From: Mermis nigrescens
Lineage: Eukaryota > Nematoda > Enoplea > Mermithida > Mermithidae
DNA length: 64,000 bases
Direction: 5' to 3'
Assembly (NCBI GenBank): GCA_036768485.1
Contig: JAVLUZ010000154.1
Span: 34,499,513-34,563,512 of the forward strand
A program made the translations under genes and the position numbers. This document shows positions 45,245 to 59,000 of the stretch, piece after piece; the stretch's first letter is position 1, and every line of letters begins with the position of its first letter. Below the pieces are notes generated by a model that ran no database searches, was not told the DNA's origin, and was given only the letters and a program-made list of their open reading frames with translations.

Positions 45245-46733
45245 TTAACAAGAAGCTCTTATTTGAGCTGATTTTTCTCGTAATCTGATGTTGCATACTC
45301 ATCTCATGATGTGAGGACAACAGATGCACACACGGCCGAGTCGGTGTGCAAGGACGAGCCGATTTGGGGGTCAATTCGTTTTTGAGCTAAAATAGCGTCA
45401 CAAACTGGTATAAACTTTAAAATAGCGTGAAAATAACATAATTGGCCGTTCACAATCATTTGAGCACTTTTATAAAATTGTTTTAACTTTTGTTCCGTTC
45501 TAGGCCTTAATTTTACCTTATTTTCCTCAGAAAATGTTGCCTCACTGGGAATCTCATGCACACGTTCCCATAGAGGGGTGAGGAGGTATTACCCCCACCC
45601 CAGGGTACGAGACTTGAATCACTGACGGACGATTTTGAGCTATCATTTTCTGCATGATTTTTGGGTCAAAAGCAGCGAAGATGTTAAAAATTTTTCGGCG
45701 CTTCGCGCCGACTAGTACATTTCTGTTTTGTTTACCCATAAAAGATCTGGAATAAAGTTAAAATGATCCGAAAAACAAAATTTCCGATGAATTATTATAT
45801 TTTTTAATTACAAGATTAGTCAGAATGGGGCAAAAAGTAGTTAAAAATGCAGTTTTTCAAATTAAGACATGCTATGTAGTATGTTTAAGCCATTTTTCAT
45901 TTTTGACCTGCAAAATAGGCTAGAGACTCTAAATTTAGTTGTCCTAAATTTTGGAATTTCATCCACCCTGAACTTTCAATCGTGAGAAACTATGATCTCA
46001 TGCGATGAATAAATACCAGGGTGGAAAGTAGAATTGATGACAAAGTTCGCAGAAATGAACGTGATAACTATGAATGATTCAGATCAGACTAGAATTTTCC
46101 GATAAACCATTGTAGAATTACAAAATACGCAATCTCCCATTCAGAGATGTTTTGAAGCAATGGTTTGATTTCATCCAACGGAGTCACGTATACTTAGCCA
46201 CTTTTTAGTGTAGTCATAGCCATACATGAACAGCAAAAAAATTCTAAGGGGGGTCTGGTTGGGTGAAATTGCCAAAAATGGCCAAAAAATGTTACTAAAA
46301 ATAGAATTCTGCGGGGTCTTCAGTGATCTGCGGGAGGTTTTCCAACTTCTGCGGGGGGGGGTGTAAACGCCCTGCACGCCCATAAGTGGTCATAGCCACA
46401 ACGAAATTGCCATTAAAAATCAAGGAATACGTGTCTTTCTAATAATTCCGAATATCAAACATTAAAATATTACAAATCAATCATAGAACTTAACGTTTTA
46501 TTTCCGCTATAAAATTGTTGGTTTAGAAAAAGGAACATGTTACTATAGGATTGAAGCTTCAGAGATGTGTACAAACCTTCGGAGGAAACGTTTAAAAGTC
46601 ATAAAAATGTGATTAACAAACTGCTTTACAATCAAAAACTAGGAGAATTAAATTTTTGCATTACAGAAATTAAAAACTGAAATAAGACATTAAACATCAA
46701 CTTACAACAAAAATATAATAGTTAAAAAACAAA

Positions 46734-47009
46734 TTATGGTAAAACCTTGTATTTCAGACAATGCAGATACATCAACAAATCTTCCTCAGTGGGAATCCGG
46801 GCGGTCACATGACAATCGATGCAATACGGATCGTACGTAGTAGACGACGGTTTATCTGTCCAAACTATGCGATCCAAATCGAGAATCGCTCCCGAGTTGT
46901 CATCTGCGCTATTCAATCTTTCCTTGTGTTCCATAAAATTGGCTTTAGATTCTTCGAAATCTATTATCCAGTTCTGAGCACCGAATTCGTCCACAATATC
47001 TTTCTTCAG
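46734..47009 (-). CDS. RPUSD2: RPUSD2-like exon 10, terminal
   Basis: Acceptor TTGATTTGAAG (AAG at 47001 is an in-frame alternative two codons later), stop TAA. Acidic region, then DPYCIDCHVTARIP and LLMYLHCLKYK, the Cys-pair plus YLHAL-Y tail typical of RPUSD2. It ends soon after KYK, whereas human has about 20 more residues. Confidence 0.9.
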   Translation of the reverse strand: MKKDIVDEFGAQNWIIDFEESKANFMEHKERLNSADDNSGAILDLDRIVWTDKPSSTTYDPYCIDCHVTARIPTEEDLLMYLHCLKYKVLP

Positions 47010-50000
47010 CTTCAAATCAAAAATTTTTCAGAAATGCATAGCTCACCGCGACGTTTCGAAAACAATGATAAATTAAACTGACCAATTTGTGAGTAATTCG
47101 TCAGTCTGTCAGAATAAGTGATTTTTCTAATTTTGAATTAAATATCGTGGTAAGGGAAGGGCAAAATCAGGAATTAATACTGCAACAAATTGCACTTTTG
47201 CTTACTATTATGTATAAATTGCTTTAAAATGCTCCATTTTTGGCTTAAAATGCTCAGTAATATCTGCCTTTTGGACCTTTCAGCAGGGCAATGACCATAG
47301 GTGGGCAGCACCAAAAGTCTGGGGGTGCAAGATTTTTCAAAGGTCAAAAAATGGTCCTAAAAATGGTAATATGGCAAAAAACACCATTCAACATTTCTCG
47401 TCGAGCACTATCCATTGGCATCAAAAAATTGCCGAAACAACAAAAAAATTTTCAAAAAAATTGAATTCTGATGGGGAATGCATACTCCCCAACCCACCAC
47501 GCACACGTGTAGCAATGACCTTCTCACCCCTGCCTAAGTGTATGTATGTATGACGCTGGCCCATTCTTTGAGCTCGACAAAACATACACGTATTTGAAGA
47601 ACAGACCATCTAAAACAAACTTTATCGAAAGTCATTCATGTCTCATGGATTTTGTTACAAAATGTTACCATCGCTACGCTATGTACCTTGATTGAGGTAC
47701 CGTTACGCTCTAGGTACTAGATTGTTGTTAATGTGAGACGTTTGATCGACGAACAGAATTTCTATGATTAATTTACTCTTGTTGAGAATACAGACAAATG
47801 AATTACAACTCGCATTATATAGCTAAAAAACTTTCTTGCAGCAGCACCTTTCGTTTTTTAAGATCGCCAAAAGTACCTGATTTTCCAAAATTTTAGGTAT
47901 GGGTAAAGCGAATTTGAATAGATAACAATACTAACGTTATTCACAATTAATTTCACTAAGAAATACCTGATCGACTGTCTTGCAGTAATTAGCTCCTTTG
48001 CCTTTATATGGACCCCAAACCGTATTATTGTACATGTAGTCATTAACGATCGGAAAGCCTAGAGAAAAACAAGTTGCGTGCACCTTTATTGGGTACTTCT
48101 TCTTAAGCATTCAGGAGAAAATTTGCTGCGTTAATTTTCAAAAAACGTCTTCATAGTCGGTCAGAAAACAGAAATTCAAACAAGAAGATCGAGAAAATAA
48201 AAAAAGCAAATAGTTGCACATATCTATATAATGAACTTCCTATCATTTGCAACTTAGTCAGAAAATGACAAACCATCTTCGTAGAAGGGTAAATAAATAA
48301 ATGAATTATAGCTTTGTATATACATAACTCAAAATCGTTTCTTTAAGTCCTGACTTCGATACGAAATGAGAATAAAACTGTTCATACATGGGCACATTTA
48401 TTTTTCCCGGGCTCAAGTGACCTTCACAGGCTTGCGTGGTTGCTCAGAATGCCCAGACCATTTTTCAGGGACAATTTTTGGGCACAATATTGACCTATTT
48501 TGTCTATAGACTATGGTTCTACATACAAATATCACTTTCATATATTTTACCCAAAATAATATATCTGTACCACAGTCATATGAATAACACTAATATGATG
48601 AAAAAATATGCAATCACATATCAAAATAATTTGCTTTTTGGCATCTTTTTCTCAAGACTTGCCGCAATTGGCTTGCGAATTCCTGAAGGATATATCCTGC
48701 TGGCCCGGTGAACGTATATCCAACCACGTAGTCGGTCCCAAATTTTTACGTGGTTCATTAGTCTAAAGGTCGATTTAATTGTGTTTTGTGTTGGCCAACA
48801 ACAATAAGCAACTAAGTTGTTGGCTGGGCACAGCAGCACATAATTAATTCAATTACGTGGTTGGTCATGCTTTTCTAAAAACGGCTTAATTAACAAAGTG
48901 GCTAGCATGTAATTGGCTAACCAGCAATGTTAAAAATGTTGTTGACTAAAAAATCATAAGGCCAGTTGTGTGGTTGGACATGTAAAACTAAATAAAATGG
49001 ACTAGCCAACAGGAAATCATCGTGGTTGGCTACCAACTACGTAAGCTTAGCATTGGACCTATGTTCATTTTACAAATTTTGAAAATTTTTGTCTCTATTT
49101 TCGAATTTTTACGTGGTTTTTCCCAAATTTTTGCGTGGTTGGCCTTATTTTGCTTTGCGTGGTCCGTGGTTAGTCGATTCCTCAGCCTCAATCACTTGAC
49201 CCCCACTTGACCCTATGCACATGTATGAAACTGTTACTTTTTAACAAAAACTAACCTAAATATTGCAAATGTACGCGAATCTGATGCGTCCGGCCTGTTT
49301 CAGGTTTGCAACGCACAACTGAAACTTTTTTGTTCGTTTTAATCAATTCGAATCTAGTAACGCATTGTTTTCCCGTTGAACTGCCCTCTGGCACTATCCA
49401 CTGAACGCCCATTCTACGTTCGCATGGTTCAATGGATTTTGAACATTCTATCGGTTCACTGAAGCATTGAAAGCTCCGAATACAAAAAATCCAAAAATTA
49501 AGCATAAATAAACCAGAAAACATGAAACGACTCTACTACGAAAAGAAATGTACTTGACTTCCAATGCAAATCTGTGCTTATTGATCTATATTCTGGAAAA
49601 TTCGCCGGAATAGCTCGAATAAACCGCATTTTTTAACGTTCTCCGACTTTCTTCAATCCATTAAATTCATGAAATTGGAACCTTTCAAAAAAATTTATTT
49701 TTTACACAAAAGGCTATAAAAAATGTTATCTCTGGTCGCGCTTGATCCAAACTTATAAAAAATACTTCACATGTATCTGGCGCGAAGCACCGAAAATTTG
49801 AAGACTTACCGTCAAAAACAGGCAATTTTTCAATCTTTCGTGCATTATTTTATCTTTCAATATTTTTTCCGGCGAAGGGGGGCGCGCACCTTCGCCCCCT
49901 AAATACGGCTCTGGTTGGTGACATGCATGTATACAGGGGGGGTGGAGGGATCCTTCACACCCAAATTCATCGTCGTCACATAAGTGTTTTTGTACGAGGT

Positions 50001-53000
50001 CCCTTTGTACATGTACAAAGAAGCTCCCCAAAAAGTCTGTACATTTTTTACATACCAATTTTCGGAGGCTATAATATGGTACAGTAGCGAATTTAGTGTG
50101 GTAAAAACAGAGTTGTTCGACCTTTGGTAGTGTATTTTAGCTAATTTCCGGGTTTCTGAGGGCGAAAATCATTAAGAATCGTCTTAAAACGGCGCGAAGT
50201 GTTGAAAAATTTGACATGTTTCCTTTGTAAATGCAATTTGTGCCATTATAAGGATATATAGAACGGAAAATTATCATGCATGCACAGAATGAGAATTCCG
50301 GGGGGGGGTGAAATAATGAAGAATCTTTTTTGTGTCCAAAAATGGTAGGCGCGCGTCAAAAACGTCGTTTTTCAGCGTTTCTGACGATGCTCCATCTTTA
50401 TAGAGCATGAAAACAAAAAAATTTTGAAAAAATTGAAAACCATCGGAACAAATTGAAGAAAATACAGTCAAAACACGAGTATAATGGCGCGAAGCGCGAA
50501 AATTTGGCACTTTTGAGCAAATTGATAGCTAAGAACGCTTAAAAGCATATTTTCTACAAATTTTTGGAACCTTCAAAAATCGCCAATTCTGGGGGTGGGG
50601 AGTGAAAAATTTTTTGCGGTAGGTGAAAATTTTCTGGGGGAATGAAAAGCCCCAAACCCCTTGCTCAAGATCATGCATGACAATTACTCATTTTGACGTC
50701 AGAAATTTCAGACCTTTTCACAGTTTATGTCTTCCCAAAAATCTTTGTACATGTATAAGTACGGACCCTAAAAGTCTTTGCATGTCGTTAAAAATCTTTG
50801 CCATATGCAAAAAAGGTGGTCCCCCATGCCCCAAAGCCAGAAAAATTTTGACGCCCTGATTTTTGGAAAAACTTGCGTTTTTTGGCCGTTTTTGACCGAA
50901 AACTGAAGGTCATTAAACCCCCCTCCCAATGGTCGGCGACCCTACCAAAAATTTCGAATCATTACATGTACGAGTATGGTTGGTGGTAAGCATAGGTGGT
51001 GGGCGGCACCAAAATTCTGGGGAGGGGGTGCAAGATTTTTCAAAGGTCAAAAAATAGCCTTAAAAATAGTGGTATGGCGAAAAAGACACCATTTTTCAAC
51101 GTTTGTCATCTAGCACTATCCATTGGCATCAAAAAATTGCGAAAAAATAACAAAAAAATAATTCTGGAGGTATCTTGGTTTTTCGGGGGAAGGGGTGCAT
51201 ACCCCAAACCCCTTCCACGCCCAGGTGTGATTACGATGTAACGAATTATACTTACCTCGGGAATTCGCCTTCAATTAAACAAACATATTCCTTCGATACA
51301 GCACGCTGCGAGATCTCGGATTTTAATTTTAAATCGATTTCAGAATGTTTGGACAGAATAACAAGGCCGGATGTCAACCTGTCGAGTCGATACATTACTG
51401 AAACACGAATTCGATTAATCAGACGTAATGAATGACGTATGCAATAATGAGGAAACCGATACATCTCAAGTCGGCTAAGTTGTGCTCATTCTTCAGAATC
51501 TGAGTGAGGCTATTGTAAAAGTACCTTCCGCATGGGTGCACCTATAAAAATACAGTGTATACAAAAACGTACAGGCGTGGCAAAAAGTTTACGACACCCC
51601 CAAACAATAGTACTAAACATGCCGTTGAAACCTGCAGCAAGATTAGCAAAGTTGGATTACTTTGAACTGAGCAGAGGTGAATCTCTAGACCAGTTTTTTT
51701 GCATACTTTTCAAAAAACAAAATTTCATTCGAATCTGTTGAGCCGTTTTCATTATATTAATGGGCAAAGGTAAATCATCTCTACTATATTATTGAGCCAT
51801 AATTGTCTTTTTAATTCATCATGATGCTAAAGTATCTTTCAAAGATGTTGCCAGAATTTAACACTGATTGGCCAAAGTTTTTGCAGCACAGCTTTCAGAG
51901 ATATTTGAGCATCATGAACTATAGAACAATTCAAGCCATACATTTAAAAGAGGGATCTCCCCACCCAAAGTTGGACGTCCCCCATCTTCCCAAAGCCAGA
52001 AAATTGTTACCCCCAGTTTTTTTTCAGAAAAAATCAAATTTTTTGGCCAAAAATTGGATGTCATTTACCCCCCCCACCCCTCCAAATGGCCAGAACCCCT
52101 CCCAAATTCCGAACCGTGACAGATATGATTCAAGCTCTTCCGTAACGAAGGCAAGTGTTAGCTTTTCCCATAAATATATCGAGCACGGCTTGACATATTT
52201 GAATGAAAAATTATTTATCGAAAAGTACGCAAAAAACTGGTCTAGACTCATCCACTTGTACTCACTTTAAATTAACACAGAAATAATGAAAAACTTACTG
52301 AAAGTTTAACGGTATGCCTAAAACTAATATTAGGAGTGGCACGGTTTTTTATATTCGGCAAAGATTTTTCCCGATATACAAAGACTTTTCGGGACCGTCT
52401 TTGTACATGTACAAAGATTTTTGTGAAGGCAAAAACTGCAAAAAAGGTCTGAAATTCGCGAAAATTTTCGGCGCTTCGCGCCGAAATGAGTAATTGTGTG
52501 TTCTATATCTCTTTATAATGGGAGGAATTGCATTTCAAAAAGAAAAATGTCAAATTTTTCGGCGCTTCGCGCCGTTTTAAGACGATTCTTAGTGATTTTC
52601 GCCCTCAGAAACCCAGAAATTAGCAAAAATACACAAACAAATCTGTTTTTACCACACTAAAGTCGCCACTGTACCATATTATACGTAGTACCCGAAAATT
52701 TGTGTTTACAAAATGTACAAAGACTTTTAGGGACCATCTTTGTACATTTACAAGCGGACCTTGTACAAAAAACACTGAGGGTGGTGTCATAAAATTTTGG
52801 CTTAGCCTGTACATATCGATGTACTTGCATAAACCTTAATTAATTAAAGCGATCGGCTAAATTTTAATCCGAGGAGCCAAAAAATGAATAAAGCTTCGCG
52901 TACTTACAATTGAATTTAATCATTCATAACCGACCATTTTTTCTTTCTGCTTATTCTACGATAAAAATGAAAATTTGAATTATATTTCTATTCAATACAG

Positions 53001-56000
53001 GATCGAACAGCAATGTTTTTACAGTAACTAAACATAACTTTACAAAAGTCAATTAATAATCATTACCTATTTTCTTTTACTCAAAGCATCCCGATTATTT
53101 GGAGTCACGCGATCAGCTTATGAATGAAAGAAATTTCCTTAAACGATTTCGTGGTCCAAGATTAATCTATATATATAGCCCATGAAGTTAAATTTTTATG
53201 AAGAAATATGCTTAATGACTTTAGAGCTGTGGAAATAAAAATTGCAATAATTATGACGATAAATTTAATTTCTGAGTAAATATGATGAATCTGGTATGTA
53301 CTGAGTCTTAAAGATTAAAAAAACCTGAATTCTGATAGCACGTATATCAAGACCAGACATGCACAGCATATAAATTCGGGAGGTAAGGGGAGGATGAGAT
53401 TTCAAAGTGCCTTGTTTGGGCCCGAAATGGTGGGCACTCGTCAAAAACATCGTTTTTCGGCGTTTCTGACGATGCTCTATCTTTCAAGAGCATAACAAAA
53501 TTCTAAAAAAAATCAAAAAAAGTCAAACAAATCGAACAAAATATAGTAAAAACATGAGTAAATGGCGCGAAGCGCCGAAAATTTGACACTTTTGAGCAAA
53601 TAGATAGCTGAAAACGCTTAAAAAACACCTTTTCCTATTAATTTTTTCAAAAAATTCTTATAAACTTTTGGAAAATCGCGAATTCTGGAAGGGGCGGGGT
53701 GAAAATATCGGAAAGGGATTTTTCTGGGGATCAAGACTAGTCTCAGTAGAGCAAATTTTAGAAAATTCGATAGACTCTTATGCCAGCTTTCTACGACCTA
53801 TATTGGATAATCAGAAGGACTGAGAAATCACGAAAAATGTTTTCCTTGAAATCATCTAAACACGCCTGTGCCGTATAAAAATATAAGGCAAGTCCACTAC
53901 GATTGCGCCTAAATTTTAAAATTTTTCATAGACAATGCATATCAGTGTTCTTTTTACAAGGTCCGTTTATACATGTACAAAGATGGTCCCCAAAAGTCTT
54001 TGTACATCGGGAAAAATCTTTGCCGAATACAAAAAAACACTGATGCTTATCTGAAATATAAATTTACTGAGCGTGAGGCAATTTCACTAATAACAAAATT
54101 TTTGATTGCGATTCGACATGCCATCACTAACGACCTGCGCAATATTTTATTCATTTAAATCACAGCATACGCTTAAAACCAATAACTTACAGGCAACGAG
54201 CAAGGTTTATCAACCACGACAACATCTTCATTGTTTACCAATATTTTGATTGGTTTATCTAGCACGGGAAGTTCGTGGCTTAAAATGCAAAGCATACATA
54301 ATATTTTGAAACAAGTTTGTTAGTCATCATTCGCAAAATCGAAATAATTTCAAATAGAGCACAATATTACGATGGATTAGATTAGTGAAATTTTTAAGAC
54401 ATAGGATGGCACAGTCGTAGGTTTTTGCGTAAAATGCACACTGCACCCACCCAAGCAGGCTAATTAAACACAAATTTATTCTCAATTATGTTTTTACGAT
54501 AATTCCAGTGTATGTATCATGATCAGTTGTTGTACATCCAAAAATGCAGCACACTGAAATTGAACGAAAAGTGAAATTACGGAGGGCTGCTACCATATGA
54601 TACAGATTATATGACATACGCGTACATGTAACGGTTTGAAATTTTAGGTGTACGGTCTCCGGCCATTTCTAAAGGGGGCGGTTAAATGACCTCCAATGTT
54701 TGGCCAAAAATGACCACTAAAAACCTAAAAACGGCCGAAAATTCAACTTTTTCCACATCGGAGGGGGGCGCCAAGAATTTTCTGGCTCTGGGGGATGGGA
54801 GACAACCAACTTCCCCCCCCATTTCCCCTCTTACATTTGTGTATATGGTCATATGGACATACTGATGAAAACTGATATGCAAGCGCATTTCACTGCAAAT
54901 CATGTGCTGCAATATTACCGATGTGCAACGTTGGTTAAAAAGTCATTAGGTCCGAATACATGGTCCAGCGACGTCCTTTTTCCACTGACTGTCAGTCGCC
55001 CAGATTGAATAGCCACGTTCTTAAAGAAGACTGTTGACCATTATCCGTGATAAGCTTATTCTGCAACTGGCATATGTACGTAGGTATGCATGTGAAGGTG
55101 ACAGCGATTTTTTAAATACGTGTAAGACTTTACGTAAAATTTCTTCATCATACATACATTGGCACAATCAGACTTTTCAAAGTCAAGCGATTTCATAAGC
55201 GATGCGGAAAATATGACTGGCCTAACTAGGCCAGTGGTCACCATACAGTAAGATACACGATAACCGGTGCTTACTGTAGTGTACATTTAAATTCAAGCGA
55301 GATGAGGAACTTCGACCATGTGCCGTCACCACACGTTGCCCTGCATACCCATCGCATACATGATCTTGTGGGTTTCACTACCCAGAAAGGTTTACAACTC
55401 TCGAAAATTTTTTTCACCCCCAGAATTTTTGACTCTTCACAATGATAGTAAGAAAGGTGCTCCTTTAAGCGTTTTAACGATCCATTGGATCAAAATTGTC
55501 AAATTTTCGGCGCTTTGCGACATATGCAGATTTTTTAAGCATATTTTGTTCAATTTACTTGATTTTTCATATTTTATCGAAATTTTTTATGTATTTATGT
55601 TCCAAAAAGAAGGAACATCTTCAGAAACTCCAAAAACGATGGTTTAGACGCATACCCATTCATCGTTATTGAGTCCTAAAAAAGAAATCCAGAAAAATTC
55701 CTAATTATATCCCCAAAATTCACACGCTGTGCATGTCGGCAGCTTACCCACAGAGTTTCGTTGCTGCTCAAGTATGGCCGTCACCCAGCCTCAAAAGTTA
55801 TTATTTTTATTCCAATTTATTGGGGGAAAACTGTTTTTTTAAACATTTTTCCAGGCCCTTCGTTTCTGCTCAGAAATAAAAAATTATAAGAAATTAGCCC
55901 CCATCCTTCTAAAATGACCGCTATGCAGTTGTTTTTTGTACGAAGTTTCTCTGCAAATGTTCAAATAGAGGTACCCAGGTCTTCCTACGTTTTGCACAGT

Positions 56001-59000
56001 AAAGCTTAATATACTGAAGTTTTGACATGATTATTTTGATATTTAACTACACTAAAAAAATTTTATGCTTGGTCTTTACTTTAGAAGGATTGGTGACCTT
56101 CACCCTGTGGAGTTGAGGAGTTGATCAGACAACAAGATCATTTAGTCCTCTATTAATCCTACATATATATGTACATGTACGTGTCACGCTAAATTTAAAG
56201 CGTTTTAAACCCATGCTCATAATTTAATTTTATACAACAATTATAAAAGTGAACGTTTTATGAATTTTTAACAAGCCGAATAATAGCAATATAGTAACTC
56301 AGATATACTTACGAAAAAATCGTCCGTTTTTCCATGAAATTCTTTATGCAATACGTCAATAAGCTTTTTCTTCACCCAACGTCCTTTTGTTGACGTCATG
56401 TATTTGAACCAGTAAGGCCTGACTTTTCTTAAACCTAAAACATTAGGCGAACTAGGAAAGACATTGGAAGGTAGAACTAACGCTTTGAGTCTGCACAATA
56501 AGAAGTATGAATAAGTTGTAAATTATTCAAAATTTCGGCAATGTGTGAACCACTAATTTTGACAATTTCAGGCTATTTTCGTGTTTTAAGCATTTTAGGG
56601 CCTTTATATATTGGCAGACTTAACTTAAGATAATATAAAGCATGAGTTCATAGCATACATGTTACTGCTCAAAATTTTAGTTAGGGGTTCCCCACCGTTT
56701 CAAGACAGGAGGGAGTAAATGACCTCCAATTTTAGACCAAAAACAGCCAAAACACCTAAAAACGGCTAAAAAACGCAAATTAAAAAATTGAAGGGGGGCT
56801 TTAAGGGATGGGGACAGCTTAGTTTGGGTGGGGGTCTCACCATCCCCCTGTAATAAATATGGTTCATAGCATCATGAAGACTTAATATAATTAATCTTAA
56901 AATTTTTATTCTTTCCTGTTAATGTTATATAAAAACGCAGACTTCGCTAATCATCGGAAGCTCACTCTACCATTTTCAATATATATAACGGGATTTTCTA
57001 ACGGTTTGCTTTCTATAATCCGTTTATTTCTGACGGGAGCTGATGATGTTGAAGGTTCACTCGGTATCTTCGCCTAAAAGTTACGAATTTATCTTAGTCT
57101 AAGTATGCACATGTACCCAAATAAAACGCAGGAATAGAAGAATTGAAAAATAAGTCGAATTTAGACTAAAAACTGAAATATAGATGCAGAAAAACTTCCA
57201 ATTTTTGAACGCCTTGTCCTAACTATTTGAATCACATTATAATGTTAATTTAGAGAACGTTAAGTAGTAGTAGAAATAATTCTCCTATATAAACGTCCAG
57301 GAGCGTACGCAGGATTTTTTCAGAATTTTTAAAGGGGAGAGATGGTCCGAAAATGGATTAGCCAATATTTTGGTATACATTTGGAGGTGCATAAAATAGA
57401 TTGCACTTTTTGACGTTTCAGACCATAAACTTAAAAATTCTATTTTTTAAAATTAGTAGACCTATGCGCTTCAGAATTTTAGCCTTCAAACAATTCTATG
57501 GCATAATTTTTGCGTCATCTTAGCAGAGACAAGAGACCATGTACGTTTAAATGAGGATTTTTGAATTTTCGCGATTTCCCGATAAAAAGATGTAAATTTT
57601 CATTATCCCCCCGCATAATCGAACCTTTCCCATAATTTTTGGCTCTAAGGGGAGGCGGCCGCCCCTGACCCTGTACACTCCCATGCAGACGTGTAGCTCC
57701 TACTCCCTTTTAAAAGTATTTACAGCACGCATGAGCACACCAATCGCTTTTTTACAGCACATTCACCCTAAATTCCAGAAAATTGAGTGTCGGCAATTTT
57801 CGCAGACTAGTCAGGGTAGTACACGGACAGCCAATTTTCAAGCTGGTTATTGGACAAGACAACCACTTTTTGAACCAGGACATTTGAAAGGTTGAACGGG
57901 GAGAACCATTGACTATTGCCCACAGTGTTTTTTTTTTGCACAGTGCAAACTTTTTTGGGCCCGTGCAAAGAGAAAATTTGGTGATTTTTGCACGGTGCAA
58001 AGAAAAATTTGGGCAAAAATAATGTAAAATATGTCGATTTTTGAACGCCCAGGTCACTTTAAAATCAAATTTTCAAAAAATTTTCGGAACACCAAAATAT
58101 CTTATTTTCTGTCCAGCGCGCCCACTGAGTTCAATTTTTCATCCTATTTTCATTTTTGATGCAGACAGGCTTATTCTACTTTGCGTATTCCATTACCGAA
58201 TTAGCAAGACTTGGATCTTGTTTTAGCTTGTTTTACTGTTTTCAAAGGTCACCCAATTTTAAAAGTGCAAAAAGTTTCAAATGAGCACTTTTTGGAAAAA
58301 ATGCAAAGATTTTCGGTACTAGTGCTTGATGTCCCATGCCTTTTTTCGACACTTTTCCCTAATGTAGTAAATTTCTAGACCAGGTTAAACGAATCATTAG
58401 GTTTTTGTTTTACTTTACAGTGCCTACAAATTGCTAATTAAGTTTTCTGCGTCATGTTAATAGGTAATTACGCTATTTTTTCATTTTTTGCTCATGCCAT
58501 TTTCAGAGCTTTCATATGTTTTTAAAGAGGATTTCGATAATTATGACGATTGAAGCCCTATTTTAATTTTAGCATTACAGTGTTGTTTTGTACACATTTT
58601 TCAGTGCTAGAAAGTGAAAAATCTGAAGTGCTTTTTTTGGAAAATCCCAATAAAGTTTCGCGCTTCGCGCGATATCTTCATTTTTATAAATATTTTCAGC
58701 ATAAACATTTCAAATAAAATTTTACATTTGATCATTTTTAAGATTTTCTGGCTCGAAAATAGGAAAAACCTTTTCGCGCTTCGCGCGACTTATTATATTT
58801 ATCCACGTATAACATGAATTGCTAGAAAAATAAGTCATTTTATTTTTTGAGCATTAAATTCCAGCAGAAACTATTAAATGTGCTGAAAATTTGTTACAGA
58901 AATCGCGAATCTGTCGTTTTTCTCAGGGTAAACATAGTATGAAAGATATTACGGCTAAACCTACAGTATGCTACCGCGCGAAGCGCGGAAAATTTTTGTA

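Larger units (their letters stand above)
40328..46733. other. Interval between the CINP-like and RPUSD2-like genes
   Basis: Mostly AT-rich DNA, the 42.1 kb hAT-like element and its host repeat, and the unassigned exon-like blocks at 44.6-45.25 kb. No recognised family. Confidence 0.4.

Noticed and set aside
51821..52270. 149-codon plus-strand frame
   Set aside because: It contains the CATACATGTAACAGGGGG-type repeat and has no family similarity or splice support.
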